Below, in pieces: positions 43,672-52,695 of a stretch of DNA of 64,000 nucleotides. The translations under genes and the position numbers were made by a program. Position 1 is the first letter of the stretch, and the number at the start of each line of letters is the position of its first letter. The notes beneath the pieces are model-generated. The model was given only the letters and a program-made list of their open reading frames with translations. It did no database searches and had not been told where the DNA came from. The stretch is taken from assembly GCA_016784965.1 (NCBI GenBank), contig JADHTQ010000015.1:1-64000 (forward strand). Reading direction: 5' to 3'. The stretch comes from Bacteriovoracaceae bacterium (GTDB lineage: Bacteria > Bdellovibrionota > Bacteriovoracia > Bacteriovoracales > Bacteriovoracaceae).

Positions 43672-44721
43672 TTATTGAAGATCGGGGTTAATTCTCAACA
43701 ATGCCCTATTGACAGATCTATTGTCAAGATCACGCAAAGCAGCGTTGACTTCTGAGAGATCATAAGAGTTCGTTATCAATTTATCTATAGGTAATTTATT
43801 TGAGCGATACAATTCGCAGTATTTAGGAATGTCCTTGTCTGGATTACTGTCTCCGCCCCAACTACCCTTAATATTTTTACCACAGATGAGATCAAAAGGA
43901 TCAAGCTGAATCATCTTACCGTGCTCCGGATGTGATGCAAAAACCAAGAGACCTCCTCCTTTTTTAATTAAACGAAAAGTATTCTCAATTATTTCGGCCT
44001 TTCCTGTTGCTTCAACAGCATAGTCCACACCACTTGGGTAAAGCTCGAAAATAAACTTTTCTACATCTACTTCTTTGGCATTGATGACCACATCTGCTCC
44101 AATTTCTAACGCCAAATCAAGTTTGTTCTTTTCAATATCAATTGCAATTACTTTTTCACAGTTAAAAAGTTGGCTTGCAATTAATGCACTCAAACCTATG
44201 CCTCCAAGACCCCAAATTACCAAAGTACTATTATCTTCTGGTTTTATAGTATTAAAGATGATTCCCGCTCCTGTGGGGAGAGCACAACCAAAAAGTACGG
44301 CAACATCTAATGGAATATCACTTGGTAATGCAGTTACTCTATTTTCAGAAACAACAGCAAATTGTTCAAAGCAAGTTGCTCCACCTGCATTTATTTTTAA
44401 ACCATCCAACACATATAGTGCACCACTATCTTCAATGCCGTCCCCTTTTATCCACCCTATAACGACACGATCTCCCACTTTAACTTTTGAAATATTTGAA
44501 CCGATGGCACGTATTACACCAGATCCTTCATGGCCAAGTAAGTGAGGTAGATATTTATCTTCACCACGTTTGCCCTTTACTTCCATTAGTTGACTATGGC
44601 ACACTCCGGCATATGCTAGCTCTACTAACACTTGACCAGGCCTTAATTCTGGCACAAGTAGTTCTTCTGTATAAGCAAGTGGTTCATTAATGTTTTTTAA
44701 AAAAGTCGCTTTTGTTTTCAT
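43672..44721 (-). CDS. Zinc-type medium-chain alcohol dehydrogenase
   Basis: The 349-residue protein has the catalytic zinc ligands Cys in AGVCHSQ and His-Glu in LLGHEGSG, a third ligand probably in LFGCALPTG, and the NAD motif GLGGIGLSA. The lobe that binds structural zinc in horse-liver-type enzymes lacks its Cys cluster; only one Cys (GGATCFEQF) is seen. It would oxidise a sugar or polyol hydroxyl or reduce a ketone. It is transcribed divergently from the next membrane protein gene. Confidence 0.85.
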   Translation of the reverse strand: MKTKATFLKNINEPLAYTEELLVPELRPGQVLVELAYAGVCHSQLMEVKGKRGEDKYLPHLLGHEGSGVIRAIGSNISKVKVGDRVVIGWIKGDGIEDSGALYVLDGLKINAGGATCFEQFAVVSENRVTALPSDIPLDVAVLFGCALPTGAGIIFNTIKPEDNSTLVIWGLGGIGLSALIASQLFNCEKVIAIDIEKNKLDLALEIGADVVINAKEVDVEKFIFELYPSGVDYAVEATGKAEIIENTFRLIKKGGGLLVFASHPEHGKMIQLDPFDLICGKNIKGSWGGDSNPDKDIPKYCELYRSNKLPIDKLITNSYDLSEVNAALRDLDNRSVNRALLRINPDLQ

Positions 44722-44854
44722 AAGTAAGACTCAATACTAAAAAGTAATTGCTGAAAATATCTATATTTGTTACACTCCACAAGCTATCATATTATCATTT
44801 CTGTGTATACTTTTGTATGTAGTATTAATAGAAGAAATTAGTATAAGGCTCAAT

Positions 44855-46984
44855 TTGATTAAACAGTTCATTTCAATATTTTCCCCAAAAAATGCCCACC
44901 GGTCGTTTAAGAAGATCTTGTTTTGTTTTACATTATTATTAGTTACAACCAACATTGACCGAATTTTTATGGGTAATTTTGCACTTGTAAGAGAGCACGA
45001 CTGGTATGATAGCCTTGCACAAATGTGGGAGAACTGCTTCTCTCTCAGAAATGTATTTAATCTCAGTCTCGTTAATCCCACAATAGTTGGGGGGTATAAT
45101 TGTCAAGGACACGGGATACCTGCTTTCAGCCCTATAGCCATACTACTTTCGACTCTTCCTCCTTACTTGGGCTATGTGAGTTTATATTTTATAATTGCCA
45201 CGATGTGTTTTTTAAGCATCTATTATTTTACTAAGACTATAAAAATTCCGATTCACTGGTCGTTGATTATTTTTTTGGCCTTCGCCCAGTTCTACTCAAT
45301 CATGCATGTCTATTTTTCTTTTTCTTTGGACCCGGCGGCACTTCTTATTTCTGCCTTCCTTTTAAAGGGGGAAAAGCTAGATGAAAATAAAATATACTCT
45401 TATTTCTTGCTGATCATTGTGTTAATATTTGCGATATCCATGCCTGCCCCGTTTTATATACCATTTCATACTTTCACAACTTTAGCAGTATCACTAATTT
45501 TTATTAAATATTCCTGCGGCGGCTTTAAGGGAATCATTAAGCGATTTACCAGTTTTTGGTTTGTTGTTTTTCTTATTAACTTACCTACGATCAGTGTTTT
45601 ATTGCAAAGTGCTTCAGGCTCAATGAGAAAGGATTTTTATCCATATTGGGGACCTTTTAGCTTTTATGGCGTTGCCAAAAGTGCTTTCGAAGGTCTTACG
45701 ACAGATTGGCACATTACATGGCTGGGGTTACTACTACTTTCTATTTACATTATACTATATTTTAATAATAGTTCGAATAGTAAGTTTTCTTATAAGACTA
45801 GCCTCTTCTCTGTGTTACTTTTTTTGTTTATCTATTTTACTTCGAGAATAGGGGCTCCTTATCTTTCATTACTTGCTCATCATTACAATGTTAAAAACAT
45901 TCTTACGATGAATCAGTGGAACCGTTTTTATCTTACATTTCACAGTGTACAACTAGTAATATTTTTCTCAAGTTTAAAAAATTTAATATTTTCGCAAATG
46001 AATGTTGTGAAATTCAATCTAAAAAAAGTATTGCTAGCGGTTTCCTTAATAATAGTTTCTGCTTGGGCGCTCTCTCATTCAGTGTTGTATTGGAGGAGTT
46101 TAGTTTACGTTCCTCTTCTATTAGCTATAATTATCAATTTGGGAAAACATAAATTTAAAGATTATTCTAATGTGACCAATATAGCTCTTTTGGTAGTGTT
46201 GCTTTTTTCTGCAGTCAAGAACAGGAAACATCTTTCAAGAAGGTTTGAACATGCGAGCTTTGTGAGTTATTCAGTGCCAAATGTAAAAAAACTTTCTGAC
46301 CAAATAAGTTTAATTGATAAAATGATGTATCGGGCGATTTCTATTGCCATTCATCCCTCTTTCTCACTTGTGAATAAATTTAAAATGGCCGATGGTTACC
46401 TGACGTTTTACCCCTTGTCATATAAAAGGAATTTTCAAGAAACCTTTAGTCCTGCATTAGTAGAATCAGATGGAAATGCAATTCCCTATTTTCGTCATTG
46501 GGGAGGTCGGGCTTATGTCTTTCTGCCTGGATCAAGAGAAGGTGTTTTTCAACAGGGATGTCCTTTAGACCCTATTGATTTTAATTCACTGGCAAATATA
46601 ACCAAGGTAAAAGAACTTGCTGTTAAATGGATCTTTAGTAGATGTCAATTAATGCACCCTGAAATTAAACAAATATTTAAACCTGAAGCAATAAAATATC
46701 CGCTATCATTTACAAAAAAATATATTGCTAAGCTGCAGCGAGTTTTATCTTATAAAGCAATCCACAATGAACCTATTGCCGCATATATCTATGAAGTAAA
46801 AAATCCCAAAAAGATTTTTGAAGTTCACGGAGATGATGTGTTTATTAGGGCAAATGTCTGTCTTGATTTAATAGATGAAGGATTTAGAAACTCTGAAGAA
46901 AAATTTGGATTTCTAATCTCGAAAAATTCTCCACATTGGCCAATTGCTCAAAATTGCTACCCAGAGCTAAAAGAGTTTTTTTAA
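44855..46984 (+). CDS. Polytopic membrane protein, GT-C/YfhO-like
   Basis: No ATG precedes the first membrane helix. A TTG at 44855 lies six bases after AAGG and gives 709 residues; an earlier TTG at 44813 has no ribosome site. There are about twelve helices, an acidic first outer loop (REHDWYDSLAQMW) and a soluble C-terminal domain of about 230 residues. It looks like a lipid-linked-sugar glycosyltransferase of the same general type as the YfhO-like protein at 27293. Its stop codon overlaps the start of the next gene (TAATG). Confidence 0.72.
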   Translation: MIKQFISIFSPKNAHRSFKKILFCFTLLLVTTNIDRIFMGNFALVREHDWYDSLAQMWENCFSLRNVFNLSLVNPTIVGGYNCQGHGIPAFSPIAILLSTLPPYLGYVSLYFIIATMCFLSIYYFTKTIKIPIHWSLIIFLAFAQFYSIMHVYFSFSLDPAALLISAFLLKGEKLDENKIYSYFLLIIVLIFAISMPAPFYIPFHTFTTLAVSLIFIKYSCGGFKGIIKRFTSFWFVVFLINLPTISVLLQSASGSMRKDFYPYWGPFSFYGVAKSAFEGLTTDWHITWLGLLLLSIYIILYFNNSSNSKFSYKTSLFSVLLFLFIYFTSRIGAPYLSLLAHHYNVKNILTMNQWNRFYLTFHSVQLVIFFSSLKNLIFSQMNVVKFNLKKVLLAVSLIIVSAWALSHSVLYWRSLVYVPLLLAIIINLGKHKFKDYSNVTNIALLVVLLFSAVKNRKHLSRRFEHASFVSYSVPNVKKLSDQISLIDKMMYRAISIAIHPSFSLVNKFKMADGYLTFYPLSYKRNFQETFSPALVESDGNAIPYFRHWGGRAYVFLPGSREGVFQQGCPLDPIDFNSLANITKVKELAVKWIFSRCQLMHPEIKQIFKPEAIKYPLSFTKKYIAKLQRVLSYKAIHNEPIAAYIYEVKNPKKIFEVHGDDVFIRANVCLDLIDEGFRNSEEKFGFLISKNSPHWPIAQNCYPELKEFF

Positions 46985-47943
46985 TGAATATACTGATTAC
47001 TGGGGGAACAGGTTGCCTCGGTCTAAATCTTATTCAACACTTAAACCATTTAGGGCACAAGATATTTTTTACTTACAGAGTTGAGTGCAATAATACTTCT
47101 GGAAAAGGTATCCTTTTTGACCTATTAAAAGAAGATCCCTTTCCCAATTTTGAAGAGACTATTGATGTTTTTATCCATACGGCAGCGGTTGTTGCTGGAC
47201 CCAATTTTGTGGCCACTTCTAATGAAACAATGACAAAAAAGGCGCTTGAATGGGCAAAACACTTAAAGGTAAAGCAATTTATCTTTATAAGTTCTTGTTC
47301 TGTGGCAGGTGATATTTATAATGGTCAAAGGAATGAATGTTCTATAATGCGGCCTGATAGTCAATATGGAGTGAGTAAGCTCAATTGTGAAAAAATTGTT
47401 AAAGAATACCTTATAAGTATTGACATTTTTTTTACAATCATGAGACCTGGATTAATTTATGGGCCATATGATCGCGGTGGAATGTTAAAGGTCATTCAAT
47501 CTTTAGAGCAAGGAACTTTTAAAAAATTTGGTTCTGGCAGTTATCAAAAAAGTCCCTGTTCTGTTTCATTTTTATCAAAAATATTAGTTCAATCACTGTT
47601 AAATAGAGACTTTTACAATGAAGAGTTTATCGTTGTTGATGATTCGCCCATTACAGTCAATGAAATGATTGATGTTATTGCAAAAAACCTTAATATTAAA
47701 CCCCAAATACAAAACATACCTGCATGGATACTTCCAATTATTGGTTATATATGTGATCTGTTAAAGGTTCTTGGTAAAAACATTCCATTTACGACAAAAA
47801 CTATAAAAAAAATGGTCTCAAATAATACTTACTCAAATTCTAAAGTAAAAGGCCGTTTACAAACACAAGTAGAGTCTAACTTTGAGGATGAAATTAAAAA
47901 AGAATTAGACTGGTATAAAAGATTTATTAGAAAGGGCCTGTAA
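46984..47943 (+). CDS. NAD-dependent epimerase/dehydratase (extended SDR)
   Basis: The 319-residue protein starts MNILITGGTGCLGLN at the ATG sharing one base with the upstream stop. It has HTAAVVAGP, a Ser strand (FISSCSVAGD) and YGVSK as the catalytic Tyr-x-x-x-Lys. The substrate is probably a nucleotide sugar or a lipid-linked sugar; its coupling to the GT-C-like gene favours late action. It converges with the E1 beta gene and overlaps it by 17 bases. Confidence 0.83.
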   Translation: MNILITGGTGCLGLNLIQHLNHLGHKIFFTYRVECNNTSGKGILFDLLKEDPFPNFEETIDVFIHTAAVVAGPNFVATSNETMTKKALEWAKHLKVKQFIFISSCSVAGDIYNGQRNECSIMRPDSQYGVSKLNCEKIVKEYLISIDIFFTIMRPGLIYGPYDRGGMLKVIQSLEQGTFKKFGSGSYQKSPCSVSFLSKILVQSLLNRDFYNEEFIVVDDSPITVNEMIDVIAKNLNIKPQIQNIPAWILPIIGYICDLLKVLGKNIPFTTKTIKKMVSNNTYSNSKVKGRLQTQVESNFEDEIKKELDWYKRFIRKGL

Positions 47944-48976
47944 ACCAATCACCGGGAACATCGTGAGGAAACGAGTGTGGTGTTGCACTTTGAGGGGGTA
48001 GGTTAAAAAAACCAAAGACAGTATTGACAATATCAAATGACCTTGTATAAAAACTCTCAGTTAGACCAAAGCTTGTTGGTAGTGGATAATCAGGTGCTGC
48101 GAGTTTTACCGGTGCACATTTTAAGTCATTAAAAAAGTGAGTGCTAACATAAGATATTATTTCACTGGCCACAGAACAGTTTGACTGTGCATTATCGAGT
48201 ACTAACAAACGTCCTGTCTTTTTTATCGATTTTGCAATTGAATCTCGGTCTAGCGGACTAATGCTTCTTAAATCAATTAAGTCACAATGAATTCCCTCTT
48301 TTTCTAAAACATCCATTGCATGGAGGGCCTCTATACTTAAATAAGACATGGAGACAATTGTAGCAGAGTCTCCTTCACTCAATAACTTTGATTTTCCCAA
48401 TTCTTTAGTATAAAAACCCTCTTCAACCTCTCCTTTGGTATTATGTAGCCATCTGTGTTCTAAAAAAACTACTGGGTTGGGGTCAAAGATACTTGCAAGA
48501 AGAAGTCCTTTTGCATCACTTGGTGTGGTTGGCATCACAACTTTTAATCCGGGAATATGGGCAAACCAGGATTGCAGAGTTTGAGAGTGTGTTGGGCCTT
48601 GCCCCCATCCTCGACCTAGTATGAGGCGAATAGTTATAGGAACACAATCTTGCCCATTAAACATATAGTGCCATTTGGCCGCGTTGTTGACCAGCTGATC
48701 CATTGCTAAGAGGAAAAAGTCTAAACGTTGGTGGACCATAACAGATTTATAACCCTGTAGTGCTGCTCCAATGGCCACTCCCGTCATTGCATTTTCAGAG
48801 GTAGGCATATCAAAGACTCTATCATTACCAAAAGTTTCTACTAACTCATTTGTGGTACCGAAAATTCTTTTTGGGTCGTCGACACCAAGGCCGTAGAGTA
48901 AAACTTTTTGGTCATGGTGCATAGCAACTTTTAGTGCATCATTAACTGCTTCAGCAAATGTCATTAGATTACCCAT
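47927..48976 (-). CDS. Thiamine-dependent dehydrogenase E1 beta subunit-like
   Basis: The 349-residue protein matches the beta subunit of pyruvate or acetoin dehydrogenase E1 and of transketolase C-terminal domains: MPTSENAMTGVAIGAALQGY with the catalytic Glu, RGWGQGPTHSQ, FLEHRWLH and DLRSISPLDRD. With the alpha gene five bases upstream it forms an alpha2beta2 TPP enzyme. No E2 or E3 gene is present, so the acyl group is probably passed directly to a sugar or other acceptor rather than to lipoamide. Confidence 0.87.
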   Translation of the reverse strand: MGNLMTFAEAVNDALKVAMHHDQKVLLYGLGVDDPKRIFGTTNELVETFGNDRVFDMPTSENAMTGVAIGAALQGYKSVMVHQRLDFFLLAMDQLVNNAAKWHYMFNGQDCVPITIRLILGRGWGQGPTHSQTLQSWFAHIPGLKVVMPTTPSDAKGLLLASIFDPNPVVFLEHRWLHNTKGEVEEGFYTKELGKSKLLSEGDSATIVSMSYLSIEALHAMDVLEKEGIHCDLIDLRSISPLDRDSIAKSIKKTGRLLVLDNAQSNCSVASEIISYVSTHFFNDLKCAPVKLAAPDYPLPTSFGLTESFYTRSFDIVNTVFGFFNLPPQSATPHSFPHDVPGDWFTGPF

Positions 48977-48981
48977 ATACT

Positions 48982-49956
48982 TTAGAGCTCCTTATATATG
49001 TTTTTATATGCATCTTTGGGATCAGGGTAGGGTGATTCGATAGCAAATTGAAAAGCTTTATCAACTTCACATTTTATTTCTATATCCATAGCTGCTATCG
49101 CTTCTTCGTCTAAGACTTTATCGGCCAAAAGACGGTTTAGATGCATTGCAATGGGGTCACGCTTTTTCCATTTTAAAAATTCTTCTTCTGTCCTGTAACC
49201 AATATGATTATCATAGTTTGGGCCACAATGCTCTCTCCACCTATAGGTATCAAGCTCGACAAAGCGAGGGCCACCATACTTTTTCATATTATTTACAATG
49301 TCGTCTAGTAGCAGGTAGCAGGATTCGACATCATTGCCATCTCCGTGTGAACTGGGGATGCCAATACCTTCAACCATTTCAAATATCTTGCGACCTATTG
49401 GCTGGCGAACTTTCAAAGGAGAGTAAACAGAGTATTGATTATTTTCACAGACAAAGAGAACTGGAAGCTGCTTGACTGCAGCAAAATTAGCAGATTCGTA
49501 AAATACCCCTTCCTCAACGGCCGCATCCCCGATAAAAACACAGGAAATATTATTAGTATTGTCAAGCTTTTGAGCAAGACCTAAACCCACACCGACAGGA
49601 ATGCTGTTGCCAACAATGGCAGTACTACCTTTAAAGCCAACAGAGAGGTCAACCAAATGCATCGAGCCCCCTTTGCCACCAGAGCAACCGGTGCTCTTGC
49701 CATAAATTTCGGCGATAAATTTTTTCCCATCCCCACCTTTACCTAAGTAATGGGCGTGGGCACGATGAGTGCTTACTGCTAAATCTTCTTTGGTAAGTAT
49801 TTGTGATAATGCCGCAGGTACACCTTCTTGCCCAATTGATAGATGTGTTGGACACCGCATCTTTTGTTCACTATAGCGAGTGACAATCTCTTCTTCATAA
49901 AAGCGAATTCTTTTCATTTCACGTAGTAAATTGATGCGAATATCAGATTTTAACAT
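48982..49956 (-). CDS. Thiamine-dependent dehydrogenase E1 alpha subunit-like
   Basis: The 324-residue protein has STHRAHAHYLGKG, STGCSGGKGGSMH and the TPP motif GDAAVEEGVFYES with ENNQYSVYS, as in E1 alpha of pyruvate or acetoin dehydrogenase. The phosphorylation loop serine segment is recognisable. It is the fifth TPP-enzyme polypeptide in this cluster (after two transketolase halves, the acetolactate-synthase-like enzyme and its own beta partner). Confidence 0.87.
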   Translation of the reverse strand: MLKSDIRINLLREMKRIRFYEEEIVTRYSEQKMRCPTHLSIGQEGVPAALSQILTKEDLAVSTHRAHAHYLGKGGDGKKFIAEIYGKSTGCSGGKGGSMHLVDLSVGFKGSTAIVGNSIPVGVGLGLAQKLDNTNNISCVFIGDAAVEEGVFYESANFAAVKQLPVLFVCENNQYSVYSPLKVRQPIGRKIFEMVEGIGIPSSHGDGNDVESCYLLLDDIVNNMKKYGGPRFVELDTYRWREHCGPNYDNHIGYRTEEEFLKWKKRDPIAMHLNRLLADKVLDEEAIAAMDIEIKCEVDKAFQFAIESPYPDPKDAYKNIYKEL

Positions 49957-49979
49957 TGCTCTCCCTTTTAAAAGAGTTA

Positions 49980-50639
49980 CTAAGGTATAAACCAGTAGTA
50001 GTCGCCAGTATAGCCAACTTTATCAAAAAGTTCTCGCCATTCATCAACGTGTAAAACTGTTTTGGCAGTTAAGTTCCAGGCCTCCATTCTCTTTTTTTCT
50101 TCATCATTATGGTATGCATCGACAGTAATAAAGCTTTTTCCGCGACTCACTCTTTCTACTTCAGCAAGGGATCTTCCACAATCATCAAAGTCAAGATTGT
50201 GAAGTGTTGTTATTGCAATGACCACGTCAAAAGAATTATCTTCATAGGGCAGAGCTCTGGCATTGCCAACACGTAAAAAATCCTTAACCTCTTCTTTGGC
50301 ATTTGTGATAGCATACTCTGAAACATCAAGACCTGCTACTGTCATTTCTGGGAACTCTTGTTTTAGATCATAAAGCATGAATCCTTTTGCACAACCTACA
50401 TCTAATAAAGAACTTTCATTTGTGAGAGCAAAGTGTTCTTTAAATGTCGGTATTACTGGTTGCCAAAACCGTGGGAGATAATTAAATCCTCCGTAACCAT
50501 TTTTTCGATCACCATCAAAAAATTCTTTTCCAAATTGGCGTGCAATTTTTCTATCTTCCTCAGTTTTTTCATGTCCTCGTTCTTCAACATTTCGTTTAGT
50601 GCGTGGATAATTTATCAATAAATCAATTTCTTTGCCCAT
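49980..50639 (-). CDS. SAM-dependent methyltransferase
   Basis: The 219-residue protein has LLDVGCAKGFMLYDL (motif I), VAGLDVSEYAI, LPYEDNSFDVVIAITTLHNL and a C-terminal lid. It is a class I methyltransferase of the Methyltransf_11 type, acting on a small molecule, probably a sugar. It lies between the SDR and E1 alpha genes with gaps of about 20 bases and belongs to the leftward operon starting at 55911. Confidence 0.85.
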   Translation of the reverse strand: MGKEIDLLINYPRTKRNVEERGHEKTEEDRKIARQFGKEFFDGDRKNGYGGFNYLPRFWQPVIPTFKEHFALTNESSLLDVGCAKGFMLYDLKQEFPEMTVAGLDVSEYAITNAKEEVKDFLRVGNARALPYEDNSFDVVIAITTLHNLDFDDCGRSLAEVERVSRGKSFITVDAYHNDEEKKRMEAWNLTAKTVLHVDEWRELFDKVGYTGDYYWFIP

Positions 50640-50659
50640 TTGATAATCCTTTTGTGTGA

Positions 50660-51685
50660 TTAGATATTATAAGCGCTACCATTTCTTTCTAATTGCATAG
50701 ATTGCATGTTATAAAAGCGTTTGTCATTAATACATTTATATTGTGTTTTTAAAGCTTCTTGTAGTTCTTCGACCTCTCTACTAATAGAGCTAACTGGCCC
50801 ATAATCTAATTCCTTCAATATTTTTTCAGAAGAGATATGATAATCTCTTTGGTCATAAACTTTGGTTACTTCAATTTTTACATCAAGGTGAGATAATTGT
50901 TGTTTGATTAATTCGGCAATCTCAATTACTTTGTGATTTTCAAAACCGAAGTTGAACGTTTTACCATTTATTTGCTCTTTTTTGGCCTTCAATAGATGAG
51001 AATAAATATTAATCATATCATTCATACCAACATTTGGACGGCGCTGTTGACCACCATGAACAGTTATTAGACCCTTGTGGACTGCATCAGCAGTTAATTT
51101 ATTAACAGTTAGGTCGAAACGTTGACGAGGAGAATATCCACAAACTGTTGCAGGTCTTACACTTGTTGTGCAAAAATATTCTGAAGATGCGGCCCTAACA
51201 ATCCATTCGGATAACATCTTATATTTTGAATAAAAAGTTATTGGTTCAGGCTCAAGTTTTTCGGTAATATCTTTTTCTTCTTTTATACCAAAAACGCTAC
51301 TTGAGGACGCATTGATAAATCTTTTTACACCACACTTTTTCGCCATTGAAATCAATACCCCAACAGCATCAAAGTTCACCTGTTTTGTTAAAACTTCATC
51401 AATATCTCCAGTTGGATCATTGGAGATCGCGGCCAAATGTATAACGGCATCAATATCTTTCATGGCCTCTTCAACGGTATTTGGATCGCGGATATCACCA
51501 TTAATGTACTTGAATCTCTTGCTCCACTCATAATATTTGGGAGCTTTTTGAAGAGCTTCATATCCATATTCGCCATAGAGGCAAAGATCTAATACCGTTA
51601 CAGAGTATCCCTCATTTAATAAGTGGGGTGTTAATCTACTACCCACATAGCCAAAGCCACCTGTTATTAGAACGTTATTAATCAT
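50660..51685 (-). CDS. NAD-dependent sugar epimerase/dehydratase
   Basis: The 341-residue extended SDR has VLITGGFGYVGSRL, LAAISNDPTGD, the active-site strand INASSSSVFG and YSKYK as Tyr-x-x-x-Lys. The DPTGDID stretch is seen in SDRs of heptose and deoxysugar clusters. With the adjoining SDR, nucleotidyltransferase and kinase it probably modifies a nucleotide-activated heptose or hexose. Confidence 0.85.
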   Translation of the reverse strand: MINNVLITGGFGYVGSRLTPHLLNEGYSVTVLDLCLYGEYGYEALQKAPKYYEWSKRFKYINGDIRDPNTVEEAMKDIDAVIHLAAISNDPTGDIDEVLTKQVNFDAVGVLISMAKKCGVKRFINASSSSVFGIKEEKDITEKLEPEPITFYSKYKMLSEWIVRAASSEYFCTTSVRPATVCGYSPRQRFDLTVNKLTADAVHKGLITVHGGQQRRPNVGMNDMINIYSHLLKAKKEQINGKTFNFGFENHKVIEIAELIKQQLSHLDVKIEVTKVYDQRDYHISSEKILKELDYGPVSSISREVEELQEALKTQYKCINDKRFYNMQSMQLERNGSAYNI

Positions 51686-51696
51686 CTTATGCTCCT

Positions 51697-52695
51697 TTAT
51701 TCCATATGGATGTAGTCCATTGGAAAATCTTTAATAGTTTCCCAGGAATCCTTAACCCAGTGTATAGTCTCACTAATTCCAGCTTCAAGAGAAATTTTAT
51801 TTTTACGGCATAGTAAACTTTGAGTTTTTTGAGTATCTAAATAATAGGCCTTATCCTTTCCTGGCCTATCCTTACTTATTTGGACAAAATCGTTAAAATT
51901 GTTGCCAAGTTTATCACAAATCATTTCAACTAATGACTTTATTGAAAGATACTCATCCGATGCGATATGATAAATTTCACCAGGTTTGCCCTGATTTAAA
52001 ACGGCCCATGAAGCTGCACCAAAATCCCTGCTATGGACAAAGTTGCGAACTGAAGTGCCTCCTCCATGTAGAGAAAGTTTTTTACCAAGTCTAGCATAAA
52101 TAATTGTGCGAGGAATAATGCGGTAAAGCTGTTGTCCTGGCCCATAAAAATTGGTCGAACGAGTTAGGTAAACTGGAAAATTGTAGTTTTTATAATATGA
52201 CATTAAGCTCATATCAATGGCGGCATGTGAAACAGCATAGGGAGTGCTTGGATTTAGTTTAGCACTTTCATTAACACTTCCTTCGGTGCTTCCATAAACC
52301 TCAGGAGTAGATACCCTCATATATGCCTTTAAAAATGACAGTTTTCTTAATAATTCATGCAATTTTATTTTAGACATTAAGTTGGTTTGAAACCATTGAA
52401 GAGGTGCATCCCAACTTTGTGCTACCATGCCCTGCCCAGCAAAATCTACAATAACATCTGGCCTGAATGTATTAATAAGGTCGATTAACTCTGGGAAATG
52501 CTTATTGATATCGAGTTGATAAAACTTAAAATTACTTCTGTGTGGATTTTTTGCGTAAGGAAGAAAAATATTATGTTTTTCTTCACTTCTGCTGACGCCA
52601 ACAATGTCTAGATTTAAATCCAGGGAGTGATTAACAAAAGAAGCTCCTGCAAAAGAGTTGCTTCCAAGAATTAGCATTTTTTCATATTTACTCAC
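51697..52695 (-). CDS. GDP-mannose 4,6-dehydratase-like SDR
   Basis: The 332-residue protein starts with LILGSNSFAGASFVNH, a variant Rossmann loop, and has DFAGQGMVAQSWD, RVSTPEVYGST and YAVSHAAID, in which the usual Tyr-x-x-x-Lys lysine is His. NFYGPGQQLYRIIPRTI then matches GDP-mannose or CDP-glucose dehydratases. The missing active-site Lys is odd for an SDR of this kind. Its stop overlaps nothing, while its start overlaps the nucleotidyltransferase gene by four bases. Confidence 0.8.
   Translation of the reverse strand: MSKYEKMLILGSNSFAGASFVNHSLDLNLDIVGVSRSEEKHNIFLPYAKNPHRSNFKFYQLDINKHFPELIDLINTFRPDVIVDFAGQGMVAQSWDAPLQWFQTNLMSKIKLHELLRKLSFLKAYMRVSTPEVYGSTEGSVNESAKLNPSTPYAVSHAAIDMSLMSYYKNYNFPVYLTRSTNFYGPGQQLYRIIPRTIIYARLGKKLSLHGGGTSVRNFVHSRDFGAASWAVLNQGKPGEIYHIASDEYLSIKSLVEMICDKLGNNFNDFVQISKDRPGKDKAYYLDTQKTQSLLCRKNKISLEAGISETIHWVKDSWETIKDFPMDYIHME

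Noticed and set aside
44075-44545. A 156-codon rightward frame inside the alcohol dehydrogenase gene
   Set aside because: It is antisense to a well-supported enzyme, has no ribosome site, and its residues look like a reverse translation of the dehydrogenase.
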